Origin: Brevibacillus_D fluminis_A
GTDB taxonomy: Bacteria > Bacillota > Bacilli > Brevibacillales > Brevibacillaceae
DNA length: 64,000 nucleotides
Reading direction: 5' to 3'
NCBI RefSeq assembly: GCF_052072235.1
Contig: NZ_CM125436.1
Location: forward strand, 4,148,001-4,212,000
Of the stretch, positions 25,504-33,310 are shown one piece after another. The first letter of the stretch is position 1; the number at the start of each line of letters is the position of its first letter. The notes beneath the pieces were generated by a model. The model was not told where the DNA came from, did not search any database, and saw nothing but the letters and a program-made list of their open reading frames with translations. Both the position numbers and the translations under genes were made by a program.

Positions 25504-25533
25504 AGTATAGTCTATTTTTTCATTATTTGCCAG
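25504..25533 (-). promoter_or_regulatory. Promoter of the ABC-F leader transcript
   Basis: CTGGCA and TATACT are separated by 18 bases on the minus strand. Transcription would start near 25497, about 40 bases before the leader ORF. The -35 element overlaps the last codons of the stalk-domain gene. Confidence 0.6.
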
Positions 25534-26260
25534 TGTCTTCTGCAAAAATCATCGGTTTGCCCGTCTCGTCATCAATGACGACCAGCGTCGTATAAGACGG
25601 CAGATCGACTCTGCCCAGCAAATACGGATAGGCAATCATCTGCGGATACATTTTCCCAGGTTCCGGTTTTGTCCGCTGCACATGCACCAAAAGCTGCTCC
25701 CAGCTTTGCTCGTTTTTCACGAACTTGATGCCGTAGCCGGGATTCGGCTGCGCGCCAAGCGCCACCATGTACAGATTGCCCTGTTGATGCACGCCTGGCT
25801 TCGTCTTGTTTTGCGCAACGAATGCTTTCTCTGCTTCTGTCAGCTTCAAAGGATCGACCATGACGAATCCCTTCCCGATTTTCGGATCAGCCTGCGAGAC
25901 GATCGTGACCGCTTGCATAGGTCCGTCCCAGGCCACTTTGTAACCAACACCCTCTGCCATTTCGCGGAGCGGGACATAGCCTTTCGGCACCTGCGTACCG
26001 GCTGTCGGCTTATACGAAACCGTCAGGCTCCCCCGCTGAAAAGTCAGCACACCGTCTGCTTCTACAAGCTTGGCAGCCAGCAAGCTGGCCAGTCCGGTTG
26101 CCGGAACATACGTTTTATTGGCGAGAATGAGCGGTTTTGCTTTCCATTCCACCTGTTTTTGGTTCATAATAACACTAGGTCCTGTTGCTGCCTGTGCAGG
26201 AATTGCAGTCAGTACCTGCAAGCCTACCAAAATTCCCGCCATCCATGTGATACGTCTCAT
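25523..26260 (-). CDS. Secreted stalk-domain (copper amine oxidase N-terminal-like) protein
   Basis: I set the start at MRRITWMAGILVGLQ, giving 245 residues with a classical signal peptide cleaved near AQAATG (about residue 25) and AAAGGTGG before the ATG. Residues about 30-130 carry the stalk-domain repeats, with V-x-x-Y-V-P-x-x-x-L-A and GYVPLREMAEGVGYKVAWD as hallmark. The C-terminal hundred residues (DPLKLTEAEKAFVAQNK onward) match no family I know and resemble the C-terminal segments of other secreted Paenibacillaceae stalk proteins. The stalk domain is a surface module in these bacteria, not an oxidase. Function unknown. Confidence 0.8.
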   Translation of the reverse strand: MRRITWMAGILVGLQVLTAIPAQAATGPSVIMNQKQVEWKAKPLILANKTYVPATGLASLLAAKLVEADGVLTFQRGSLTVSYKPTAGTQVPKGYVPLREMAEGVGYKVAWDGPMQAVTIVSQADPKIGKGFVMVDPLKLTEAEKAFVAQNKTKPGVHQQGNLYMVALGAQPNPGYGIKFVKNEQSWEQLLVHVQRTKPEPGKMYPQMIAYPYLLGRVDLPSYTTLVVIDDETGKPMIFAEDTGK

Positions 26261-26322
26261 GCTGGTTCCACCTTTATCATTTGGCTTTCTACTCCATTTG
26301 ACTGCATTTTGGCGGAAATGTT

Positions 26323-27261
26323 TCATAGGAACATGTGATTGACCATCATGACCAGCGGAATCGTCACCAGCGACAGCAGCGTGGAAAAAACGGTCATCAT
26401 CGCGGCCAACTCCTCATCCGCCCCATACCGGGCGAAAACGATCGGAGCGATCGCGATCGTCGGCATCGCCACTTGCACTGCCACGACCTGCACGATTTCG
26501 CGGGACAGCGGAAATACGGTGGTCAAAAGCGCTGCCGCGATCGGGTAGACGGCCAGCTTGATGCCGAGCGGTGCCCCCATTCGAGAGATCGCCAGCGGCC
26601 GTTTATGGCGCAAATAATCAAACAGCAGCATGCCGATGTAAATCATGGCCATCGGCGAGGCGATCGCGGCCAATGTCGCGCTGAGCTGCTTGATCGGTGC
26701 CGGCGGCGGCGTCAAGCCGAGGGAAGCGAGCAGAAGCCCAAGCACAATCGCCATCATCGGAATGTTCACAAGAGACTTCAATCCGGCGAGCGTGACGCGG
26801 CGCTTTTCCTGCAAAAGCATGACGCCCAGCGTCCAAAGGCACAAGTCCATCCCGGCATCGAAAACGGCGGCAAGCACCGCGCCTTTTGGCCCGAACAACG
26901 CAGCACAGAGCGGCAACCCGATCGTTCCCGTATTGCCGAAGCCGGATACCACCGCCATTTCACAAGCTTTTTTTATGGAAACACCCTGCAGGCGGGCTGC
27001 GCAAAATCCGAGCAAAACGCCAAGGCAGCTTAGCAGAAACGCTAGTCCGAATACAATGAAAATTTGCAGCAAAAGCTCCCGCGTCATCGGGAGCTGAAAC
27101 AATCCGTGCAAGATGATGCAAGGGAGTCCAACATTGACGATCAGCGTAATCATCAGTTGTCGCGAATCATGGGTCAGAGGCATGCGTTTGCCGATCAGCG
27201 CGCCAATCGCAATCATGACGCCCATGACGAAGATGGTGGTCAAAAGCGGCTCCATTTCCAT
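26323..27261 (-). CDS. AEC-family transporter (auxin efflux carrier-like permease)
   Basis: The 312-residue integral membrane protein has about ten helices with the inverted five-helix duplication of this family. Typical elements are GALIGKRMPLTHDSRQ after helix 1, IVNVGLPCIILHG in helix 2, the GFGNTGTIGLPLC loop with its asparagine and glycine pair, and ATSAPMAMIYIG-like segment IASPMAMIYIGML. Bacterial AEC members move dicarboxylates such as malate or malonate, but the substrate here is not indicated by neighbours. GGAGG lies eight bases upstream of the ATG. It lies 18 bases after the upstream hypothetical gene and 62 before the stalk protein gene. Confidence 0.88.
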   Translation of the reverse strand: MEMEPLLTTIFVMGVMIAIGALIGKRMPLTHDSRQLMITLIVNVGLPCIILHGLFQLPMTRELLLQIFIVFGLAFLLSCLGVLLGFCAARLQGVSIKKACEMAVVSGFGNTGTIGLPLCAALFGPKGAVLAAVFDAGMDLCLWTLGVMLLQEKRRVTLAGLKSLVNIPMMAIVLGLLLASLGLTPPPAPIKQLSATLAAIASPMAMIYIGMLLFDYLRHKRPLAISRMGAPLGIKLAVYPIAAALLTTVFPLSREIVQVVAVQVAMPTIAIAPIVFARYGADEELAAMMTVFSTLLSLVTIPLVMMVNHMFL

Positions 27262-27279
27262 CCAGCTGTCCTCCTTGCC

Positions 27280-27681
27280 CTATTCGCTGACATTCAGCCA
27301 AAAAAGCTGCTCATGATTGGCTTTTTCACAGGTGCGCAGCATATCGCCGCACACGGGAACGACCAACTGCAGCGGGACGCACCAACCGATCGGCAGCTCG
27401 GCATCCTGCCCTTCCACGGTCAGCATCCGCACCTGGTCGGCAGACTGATCCATCGCCAAAACGAAATGCTGCGGCGGTTCCGGATCGTTTTCTTTCCACT
27501 GAACAAGCACGAGGCCGTCGTTTCCTCCCGCAACTACCAGATCGACATGATCGCCATAGGCGGCATGCACCATCGTATGGGTCGTACCGTTCAATTGCGC
27601 GATCTCTTTCAAGACTTCATGCCAGGCGACATGGTTTTTTTGCTCGCCGCTGGCATCTGTATACATGAGCCAATCGTTCAT
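27280..27681 (-). CDS. Unrecognised 133-residue soluble protein
   Basis: The start MNDWLMYTDASGEQ is chosen because AGAAGG stands six bases before the ATG; a longer frame from 27705 has no ribosome binding site. The sequence has an H-V-A-W-x-x-V-L-x-x-I motif followed by VDLVVAGGNDGLVLVQW. This order, tryptophan helix then a G-G-N-x-G strand-turn, recalls Imm1-type immunity proteins, but I cannot confirm it and no toxin gene is adjacent. No signal peptide. A minus-strand TGG-TACAAT (27739-27747) is a possible extended -10 promoter. Confidence 0.6.
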   Translation of the reverse strand: MNDWLMYTDASGEQKNHVAWHEVLKEIAQLNGTTHTMVHAAYGDHVDLVVAGGNDGLVLVQWKENDPEPPQHFVLAMDQSADQVRMLTVEGQDAELPIGWCVPLQLVVPVCGDMLRTCEKANHEQLFWLNVSE

Positions 27682-27848
27682 TTTGTTCCTTCTTTCCCCT
27701 ACCACACCGGTAGATACGTAAATTACGAGTGCTTTCTTATTGTACCACCCTTTGCCGGTTTCTTCGATTCACTTTCAGATCGCACGTTTTGTGGATAATC
27801 ATTGGATTTGCGGTAAATCGTAACAAAGAGGCAATGTGCAAATTGTAG

Positions 27849-27877
27849 TTGACAAATTGGGCAAAACATCGTTAAAT
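27849..27877 (+). promoter_or_regulatory. Sigma-A-type promoter of the cystine-type ABC genes
   Basis: A perfect TTGACA is followed after 17 bases by TTAAAT. The start codon of the binding protein is 43 bases downstream. No riboswitch-like structure was seen in the short leader. Confidence 0.7.
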
Positions 27878-27919
27878 TACAAATCATACAAATATCATCG
27901 GATTAGTGGGGGTTTAGTC

Positions 27920-28768
27920 ATGAAAAAACTCGTATCATTTCTGCTCGCATCAGTTTTGACCGTCGCACTCGCAGGCTGCGGTTCATCCGGTTCCCAGCCG
28001 CAAACCGGCGGCAACACCGCCACCAACGGTTCACAAGCCGCACAGCCGGAAGCGGGAAAAGAGCAGAATCTGCTCGATAAAGTCAAGGCGGAAAAAAAGC
28101 TGTTGATCGGTACGGAAGGAACGTACGCTCCTTTCACGTTCCACGATGCATCCGGCAAGCTGACCGGCTTTGACGTCGAGGTCGTCACGGAAATCGCCAA
28201 GCGCATGGGCGTTGAGCCGGTTTTCATGGAAACCCAGTGGGATGCCATGTTTGCAGGTCTTGACTCGAAGCGCTTTGACGTCGTTGCCAATGAAGTGGGC
28301 ATCCGTCCCGACCGCCAGGAAAAATACGATTTCTCCAATCCGTACATCGTTTCCGCAGCTGTTTTGGTCACGCACAAAGACAATGACAAAGTGAAAAGCT
28401 TTGCGGACATCAAAGGCTTGAAAGCAGCGCAAACGCTGACCAGCAACCTGACGGACATCGCCCGCAAAAACGGCGCGGAAATCGTCGCGGTTGAAGGCTT
28501 CAACCAAGCGATCGATCTGCTTACTTCCAAACGTGTCGATGTGACGATCAATGATGGCTTGTCCCTGCTCGACTTCCTGAAGCAAAAACCGGATACACCG
28601 ATCAAAATCGTTGCAAAAGACCCGAACGTCGCCAAAAACGGCTTCATGTTCCGCAAAGGCAGCACGGAGTTGGTCGATGCGTTCAACAAAGCGTTGGATG
28701 AGATTCAAAAAGACGGTACGTATCTGAAAATCTCTGAGAAATGGTTTGGTGCCGATGTTTCTAAATAA
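27920..28768 (+). CDS. Amino-acid (probably cystine) ABC transporter lipoprotein
   Basis: This 282-residue binding protein starts at an ATG with GTGGGGG upstream. The signal MKKLVSFLLASVLTVALAGC ends in a lipobox (L-A-G-C), followed by a Gly/Ser/Gln-rich tether. The SBP_bac_3 fold begins at KKLLIGTEGTYAPFTF. ETQWDAMFAGLDSKRFDVVANEVG and RQEKYDFSNPY are close to the cystine-binding TcyA/FliY group. It should deliver cystine or a related amino acid to the permease encoded next. The cognate ATPase gene is missing from this locus. Confidence 0.87.
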   Translation: MKKLVSFLLASVLTVALAGCGSSGSQPQTGGNTATNGSQAAQPEAGKEQNLLDKVKAEKKLLIGTEGTYAPFTFHDASGKLTGFDVEVVTEIAKRMGVEPVFMETQWDAMFAGLDSKRFDVVANEVGIRPDRQEKYDFSNPYIVSAAVLVTHKDNDKVKSFADIKGLKAAQTLTSNLTDIARKNGAEIVAVEGFNQAIDLLTSKRVDVTINDGLSLLDFLKQKPDTPIKIVAKDPNVAKNGFMFRKGSTELVDAFNKALDEIQKDGTYLKISEKWFGADVSK

Positions 28769-29456
28769 TCTTTTCGGTGATTCCGAACGGCTGAACCGTT
28801 TGGTTGATATTGCACAAAGCTCCTTTTGGCCTCTGGCAAAAGGAGCCTTGACCTTTTCTATCACGCTCGCTGCGGTCTCATTCGTGATTGGCCTGTTTTT
28901 GGCGGTGCTGACCGCTCTCGCCCGCCTGTCGAAATCAAAGGCGCTTCGCGGGCTCGCGCGCGCCTATGTTTCCATCATCCGCGGAACGCCCTTATTGGTG
29001 CAGCTCTTCATTATCTTTTTCGGCTTGCCCAGCATCGGGATTACGATCGACCCGTTTCCTTCCGCAGTGATCGGCTTCTCGCTTTCCGTGGGAGCGTACG
29101 GCTCGGAAATCGTCCGGGCTGCGATTTTGTCCATTTCCAAAGGACAGTGGGAGGCAGCGTATTCTCTTGGCATGTCCTATCGGTTGGCGTTGCAGCGCAT
29201 CATTTTGCCGCAGGCCGCGCGCGTTTCCGTTCCGCCGCTGTCCAACTCGTTCATCAGCCTCGTGAAAGATACTTCGCTGGCTGCGGTCATTCTCGTCCCC
29301 GAGATGTTCCGCAAAGCGCAGGAAATCACCGCCTCCACCTATGAACCGTTGCTTGTCTATTCAGAAGCGGCGCTCATTTACTGGCTGATTTGCCTCGTTC
29401 TCTCTATCATCCAGGATCGGATTGAACATCGTCTCGACCGCTATGTTTCGAGATAA
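28755..29456 (+). CDS. Amino-acid ABC transporter permease (TcyB-like)
   Basis: This 233-residue HisM/GlnP-type permease has about five membrane helices. The N-terminal LAKGALTFSITLAAVSF is typical of the HEQRO family, RGTPLLVQLFIIFFGLP follows, and the EAA loop contacting the ATPase reads EAAYSLGMSYRLALQRIILPQ. The ATG at 28755 overlaps the end of the binding-protein gene by 14 bases; TTG and GTG codons just before it are possible alternatives and none has a strong ribosome binding site. Transcription ends at a strong terminator just downstream, so no ATPase is cotranscribed. Confidence 0.88.
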   Translation: MFLNNLFGDSERLNRLVDIAQSSFWPLAKGALTFSITLAAVSFVIGLFLAVLTALARLSKSKALRGLARAYVSIIRGTPLLVQLFIIFFGLPSIGITIDPFPSAVIGFSLSVGAYGSEIVRAAILSISKGQWEAAYSLGMSYRLALQRIILPQAARVSVPPLSNSFISLVKDTSLAAVILVPEMFRKAQEITASTYEPLLVYSEAALIYWLICLVLSIIQDRIEHRLDRYVSR

Positions 29457-29482
29457 TCGTCCCGTTGGATTCTCGCATAATC

Positions 29483-29525
29483 AAAAAAAGCTCCGTACTG
29501 CAAGCTGCAGACACGGAGTTTTTTT
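29483..29525. terminator. Bidirectional terminator between the ABC permease and a tiny gene
   Basis: CTCCGT-CTGC pairs with GCAG-ACGGAG and the stem is flanked by seven A on the left and seven T on the right. It can stop the rightward permease transcript and the leftward transcript of the 32-residue ORF. Confidence 0.9.
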
Positions 29526-29541
29526 CTTTGTAAAACTCACT

Positions 29542-29640
29542 TTAGTTATCACAGATCACGAAGAACAACCAAATAATGAGGAGAAACCAGATGAACCCCC
29601 CATCACAGAGACCTCCGAGAATACCACGCCTGCATCCCAT
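29542..29640 (-). CDS. Tiny membrane protein, 32 residues
   Basis: An AAGGAGG ribosome binding site lies nine bases before an ATG. The ORF reads MGCRRGILGGLCDGG, then the hydrophobic segment FIWFLLIIWLFFVICDN to the end, so it would be a single-span membrane peptide with a glycine/cysteine-rich head. This resembles the tiny YjcZ-like, spore-associated peptides of Bacillales in style, but I cannot assign a family. It is flanked by the bidirectional terminator on the left and the IMPase terminator on the right, so it is its own transcription unit. A GCATACT element upstream is reminiscent of sporulation promoters but not convincing. Confidence 0.7.
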   Translation of the reverse strand: MGCRRGILGGLCDGGFIWFLLIIWLFFVICDN

Positions 29641-29761
29641 ATAAGCTAACCTCCTTATCAGATAAGTCAGGCAACCATAATCTTTCACGAGTATGCCTGC
29701 TGCTCTTTACTACTCTATGTAAAAAGCAAAGCACCGCTTGTATACATGTCTAGCAAACTGC

Positions 29762-29796
29762 AAAAACGGGCCCTCGCTCTATGGCGACAGCCCGTT
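29762..29796 (-). terminator. Terminator after the inositol monophosphatase gene
   Basis: AACGGGC and GCCCGTT pair on the minus strand with an inner TCGC/GCGA helix, followed by TTTTG. It lies 20 bases past the stop codon. Confidence 0.85.
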
Positions 29797-29816
29797 TTCC
29801 TCGGTTTACGATTCCG

Positions 29817-30632
29817 TTATTTACTAATGTTCATGTACTGCTTCAGCTCTTCATAAAAAGTAGGGTTGCAGGCCATTACGCTGCTTTTCGCATCATGCGG
29901 CAGCGGTTCCCCGGTCATACGGGTCGCGATGCCGCCCGCCTCTTCCACAAGCAGACGACCTGCCCCGAAGTCCCACGGGTTGAGCGACATGCTCACATAG
30001 CCATCCAGCCGGCCTGCCGCCACATAAGCCATCTCCAAGGCCGCGCTGCCCAGCAACCGCATCCCGCGCACTTTGCCCGCCAGCTTCTTGACGATCTGAT
30101 CGATGCCGATCTGTTCCGCCCGCTTGTTCCAGAACACGCTCGTGCACAGGAGCGCTTCTTCAAGCGTGACTTGCCGATCCAGATGCAGCTTGCGATCGTT
30201 CAAGTAAGCGCCTTCTCCTTTTACCGCAAAAAACATCTCATCGCGGGAAGGATCATACACGACCCCAACCATCGCTTCCCCCCGATGGTAGACCGAGATC
30301 GATACGGAAAAATTAATCTGCTGATGCACAAAATTCGTCGTGCCGTCAATCGGATCAATGATCCACAATGTATCGAATTGGTTCGGGTCTTGCTTGAACG
30401 TGCTTTCCTCACCTAAAATTCCATGATCGGGAAACCGTGACAAAATCAGCTTCACGAGCTGCTCTTCCACTTCTTTATCGACCGCTGTGACCAAGTCGGA
30501 AGCCGATGTCTTATACTCAACCTCATACGGCTGCTTCATGCGCTTGAGGCTCAATTCCCCCGCCATCCGCGCGCCTTCCTTCGCCGTCTTCGCGATTGAC
30601 TCCAGTTGGAACGATTGCAATCCTATCGCCAC
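29817..30632 (-). CDS. Inositol monophosphatase family protein
   Basis: This 271-residue magnesium-dependent phosphatase shows all family metal-binding motifs: ILGEES near residue 75, the signature IDPIDGTTNFVH near residue 95 and the late NPWDFGAGRLLVEEAGG. Substrates in bacteria include inositol phosphate, fructose 1,6-bisphosphate or 3-phosphoadenosine phosphate, and sequence alone does not separate them; the intact W-D and G-G-x-x-T arrangement fits SuhB-type enzymes. The start is GTG with only a weak ribosome binding site. It stands alone between its terminator and a divergent protease gene. Confidence 0.92.
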   Translation of the reverse strand: MAIGLQSFQLESIAKTAKEGARMAGELSLKRMKQPYEVEYKTSASDLVTAVDKEVEEQLVKLILSRFPDHGILGEESTFKQDPNQFDTLWIIDPIDGTTNFVHQQINFSVSISVYHRGEAMVGVVYDPSRDEMFFAVKGEGAYLNDRKLHLDRQVTLEEALLCTSVFWNKRAEQIGIDQIVKKLAGKVRGMRLLGSAALEMAYVAAGRLDGYVSMSLNPWDFGAGRLLVEEAGGIATRMTGEPLPHDAKSSVMACNPTFYEELKQYMNISK

Positions 30633-30852
30633 CTACACCATAACATTTGTCTTTTAGTTTACCATACTTTGGCCGAGGGATACAGGCTGAGGGGTTTTTC
30701 AGCCAGCTGTTCGCCCGATCAAATGAAGGCGTTCGATCAACGTTTTTTACATGTGCATTCTTTTGAATCGCCCGCAATCTTTCACTTGTGCATGTTTTCT
30801 GTCTTTTGATACAGTGAGAAAAAGTGGTAGAAACGATGAGGAGGTAACACCC

Positions 30853-32586
30853 TTGGCCGTCATTCCGAAACGCCTGCTTTCGCTCTCTCTCGCTGCCGTC
30901 GCCGCCTTTTTTCCGTTAACGGGGGTCGCCAGCTCAAAAGACACGTTCCAATTCGCCCCGATCAATCCGGCATTTTCGGCCAAAACGACTGCGCATGCAC
31001 TTTCCTCTGCGACATCAGACGGCCATGTGCTGGGCTATCGACCCGGTCCGGTGGTGCTCTCCTTGCCGCGCGAGTCCAGCCATGCGCGCAGCGTGAAGGC
31101 TGCCCTGCCTGCGGCCTATGATCTGCGTGCACTCCATCGCGTTTCACCTGTTCGGGACCAAGGCTCCTGCGGGGCATGCTGGACATTTGCCACGCTCGCA
31201 TCGGTTGAATCAGCGCTCCTTCCCGATGAATCCTGGGATTTTTCTGAAAATTATTTGCGCAACAACCATCTTTTCGACTGGAGCCCTTGTTCGGGAGGAA
31301 ACGCCAGCATTTCTACCGCCAATCTCGTGCGGTGGAACGGACCTGTGCTTGAGGTGGACGATCCGTACACCGATCAAACCAACAAACGAAAAACGGGGCT
31401 GCCTGCGCAGAAACATAGCCAGGATGTCCTGTACCTGCCTGAACGCGCCAATGCGCTGGATAATCAGGCCATCAAAGAAAGCCTGCGGCAAAATGGCGGC
31501 CTTTATGTCGGCCTTTCGTTTCAAGAATCGTTATTCAACAACAATGCGGCAGCTTATTACAACTCGCGCAATGAAGTGCCCAACCATGCGGTGACCATCG
31601 TCGGTTGGGACGACAATTATAGCAGAGACAACTTTCTCAAAAAACCCCCGGGCAACGGCGCCTTTATCGCCAAAAACAGCTGGGGGACAAACTGGGGAGA
31701 CGACGGGTATTTCTACATCTCATACTATGATCGGACACTGACCGAATTTACTGCTTTCGTCAAACCGGAGGCGGCGAATAATTACCAGACGATTTATCAG
31801 TACGATGAGCTTGGTTTGACCGGCAGCCTGGGAGGAAGCAAGGATACCGGCTGGTTCGCCAACATTTTTCCCGCCCTGCGCGACGTCCGCGTCAAAGCAG
31901 CCGGCTTTTATACGCTCGGGCATGATGCGACCTATGAAGTGAAGGTTTATACCGATGTCGATCCGAAAAAAGGACCGCTCGCAGGCAAGCTGGCGAGCAC
32001 CAGCATTGGCACGCTTGCATACATGGGTTACCATACCGTACAGCTGACTGAACCGGCAGAGGTGAAAGCGGGCACCTCCTTCGCCGTCGTCGCCAAAGTC
32101 ACCGTCCCGGGCAACCAGTATCCAATCCCGGTGGAGAACCGGATCAAAGGCTATTCGTCCAAAGCGAGTTCCGGCAAAAACCAAAGCTTTTTCTCCGCGA
32201 ATGGAGACAGATGGATTGACGTTACGACGCTCGATGCCACGGCCAACGTCGCTTTGAAGGCATATGCCGATGAAGGTGCGGCCAGTGCCCCTGTCGCATT
32301 GGACAAGATCGAAATCCGCGACGCCGCCGATCAAAAGAAGTTGACCAGCATGTCGCTCAAGCTGGCGGACGGCCCTGTCTCGCTCATCGTCAAAGCCTCC
32401 TATAAAGACGCGAGCACGGCCAACGTGACAGCCCAGACCTTGGTAAAAAGCAACAGCAATCCCGCTGTCATCGATGTCAAACAGGAGGGAGACAGCATCA
32501 TCCTGACCCCGAAATCGGCAGGCAGCGCAAGAGTCCAGTTCACTTTCGAGAAAAAATCAGTTTCTCTTGCCATCCGCGTGAAGTAG
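30853..32586 (+). CDS. Secreted papain-family cysteine protease with lectin-like and Ig-like domains
   Basis: I place the start at a TTG eight bases after GAGGAGG, giving 577 residues. A signal peptide covers residues 1-25 (IPKRLLSLSLAAVAAFFPL). The C1A peptidase domain follows a short pro-region: catalytic Cys109 in QGSCGACWTFAT, His245 in NHAVTIVGWDD and Asn275 in AKNSWGTNWGDDGYF are all present. From about residue 310 to 475 comes a beta-rich region matching the lectin-like domain often attached to bacterial C1 peptidases, and the last hundred residues are an Ig-like bacterial domain. It is probably an extracellular or wall-associated protease. No neighbour suggests a substrate. Confidence 0.9.
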   Translation: MAVIPKRLLSLSLAAVAAFFPLTGVASSKDTFQFAPINPAFSAKTTAHALSSATSDGHVLGYRPGPVVLSLPRESSHARSVKAALPAAYDLRALHRVSPVRDQGSCGACWTFATLASVESALLPDESWDFSENYLRNNHLFDWSPCSGGNASISTANLVRWNGPVLEVDDPYTDQTNKRKTGLPAQKHSQDVLYLPERANALDNQAIKESLRQNGGLYVGLSFQESLFNNNAAAYYNSRNEVPNHAVTIVGWDDNYSRDNFLKKPPGNGAFIAKNSWGTNWGDDGYFYISYYDRTLTEFTAFVKPEAANNYQTIYQYDELGLTGSLGGSKDTGWFANIFPALRDVRVKAAGFYTLGHDATYEVKVYTDVDPKKGPLAGKLASTSIGTLAYMGYHTVQLTEPAEVKAGTSFAVVAKVTVPGNQYPIPVENRIKGYSSKASSGKNQSFFSANGDRWIDVTTLDATANVALKAYADEGAASAPVALDKIEIRDAADQKKLTSMSLKLADGPVSLIVKASYKDASTANVTAQTLVKSNSNPAVIDVKQEGDSIILTPKSAGSARVQFTFEKKSVSLAIRVK

Positions 32587-32655
32587 AAAATATGCTGGCC
32601 TGCGAGGAGAAGGCGATCTGTCGCACATGGCGGGATCACCTTCTCTGCATGCCTG

Positions 32656-33285
32656 CTACAACAGCGCGTTGGTTTTCCGTCCTGCAGCAATCGGTTTGAT
32701 AAAGGCAGCTGTTTTTTCCCAGGCGAAATCATGGGCGTTCGGCACATAATGAGCGGAATGGGGATCACAGCAGCCGTGCAGACCTTCAAGCTGCCATGTT
32801 TGCACATTCTCTTTTTGCAGCAGGACAGCCAACAGCTCGCCGACATCGAACGCCTTTTCTTCACTCGGCAAAAAGAGCAAAACCGGGCACGCCGGCTGAA
32901 GTTCAGGATATTGCCGGATGCGCGAGCCATAGTAGCCTACGACACCGTCGCAAAGCCCTGCCTGTTCGCTGCAGCGCCATGCGATCGTAGCGCCGATGCT
33001 GTAGCCTGCCACAATCACATGCTCATACCGGTTGCGCAGGCTGCGAATCAATTCCGTCGCCTGCTCACACCCCTGATCGAATCCGACCGCCTCTGTGAAA
33101 TGGCGATAAGCTGCTTGTTCCTCGTCATAACAGAAAGGCTGCTCGCGCGCGAGTAGATTGGGGCAAAACACATCAAATCCCGCTTGTGCAAACCGCTCGC
33201 ACACTTCCTCCATATGGGCATTGATCCCGTATATTTCATGCAAAACGACGATCGCGTTTGCACGTTTGTTGATACTTTTCAGCAT
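32656..33285 (-). CDS. Dienelactone hydrolase family alpha/beta hydrolase
   Basis: The 209-residue form starts at MLKSINKRANAIVVLHEIYG, with GGTGGAG four bases before the ATG; longer frames overlap the kinase gene. The alpha/beta-hydrolase fold shows the HEIYGINAH oxyanion loop, nucleophile elbow VAGYSIGATIAW with serine in place of the cysteine of true dienelactone hydrolases, and LEGLHGCCDP supplying the histidine. A serine nucleophile suggests a general esterase or lipase-like role rather than chloroaromatic degradation. It may be cotranscribed with the sensor kinase 25 bases upstream. Confidence 0.82.
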   Translation of the reverse strand: MLKSINKRANAIVVLHEIYGINAHMEEVCERFAQAGFDVFCPNLLAREQPFCYDEEQAAYRHFTEAVGFDQGCEQATELIRSLRNRYEHVIVAGYSIGATIAWRCSEQAGLCDGVVGYYGSRIRQYPELQPACPVLLFLPSEEKAFDVGELLAVLLQKENVQTWQLEGLHGCCDPHSAHYVPNAHDFAWEKTAAFIKPIAAGRKTNALL

Positions 33286-33310
33286 TGACTCCACCCAACT
33301 CCCGATTGAT

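Noticed and set aside
30684..30705. GGCTGA...TCAGCC hairpin between the IMPase and protease genes
   Set aside because: Short isolated stem with no gene end adjacent and no T tract following it; probably chance.
32610..32650. Hairpin GAGAAGG...CCTTCTC after the papain-like protease gene
   Set aside because: The stem is real but neither strand has a T-rich tail, so I do not call it a terminator; it may still be a 3-prime stabilising structure between the convergent genes.
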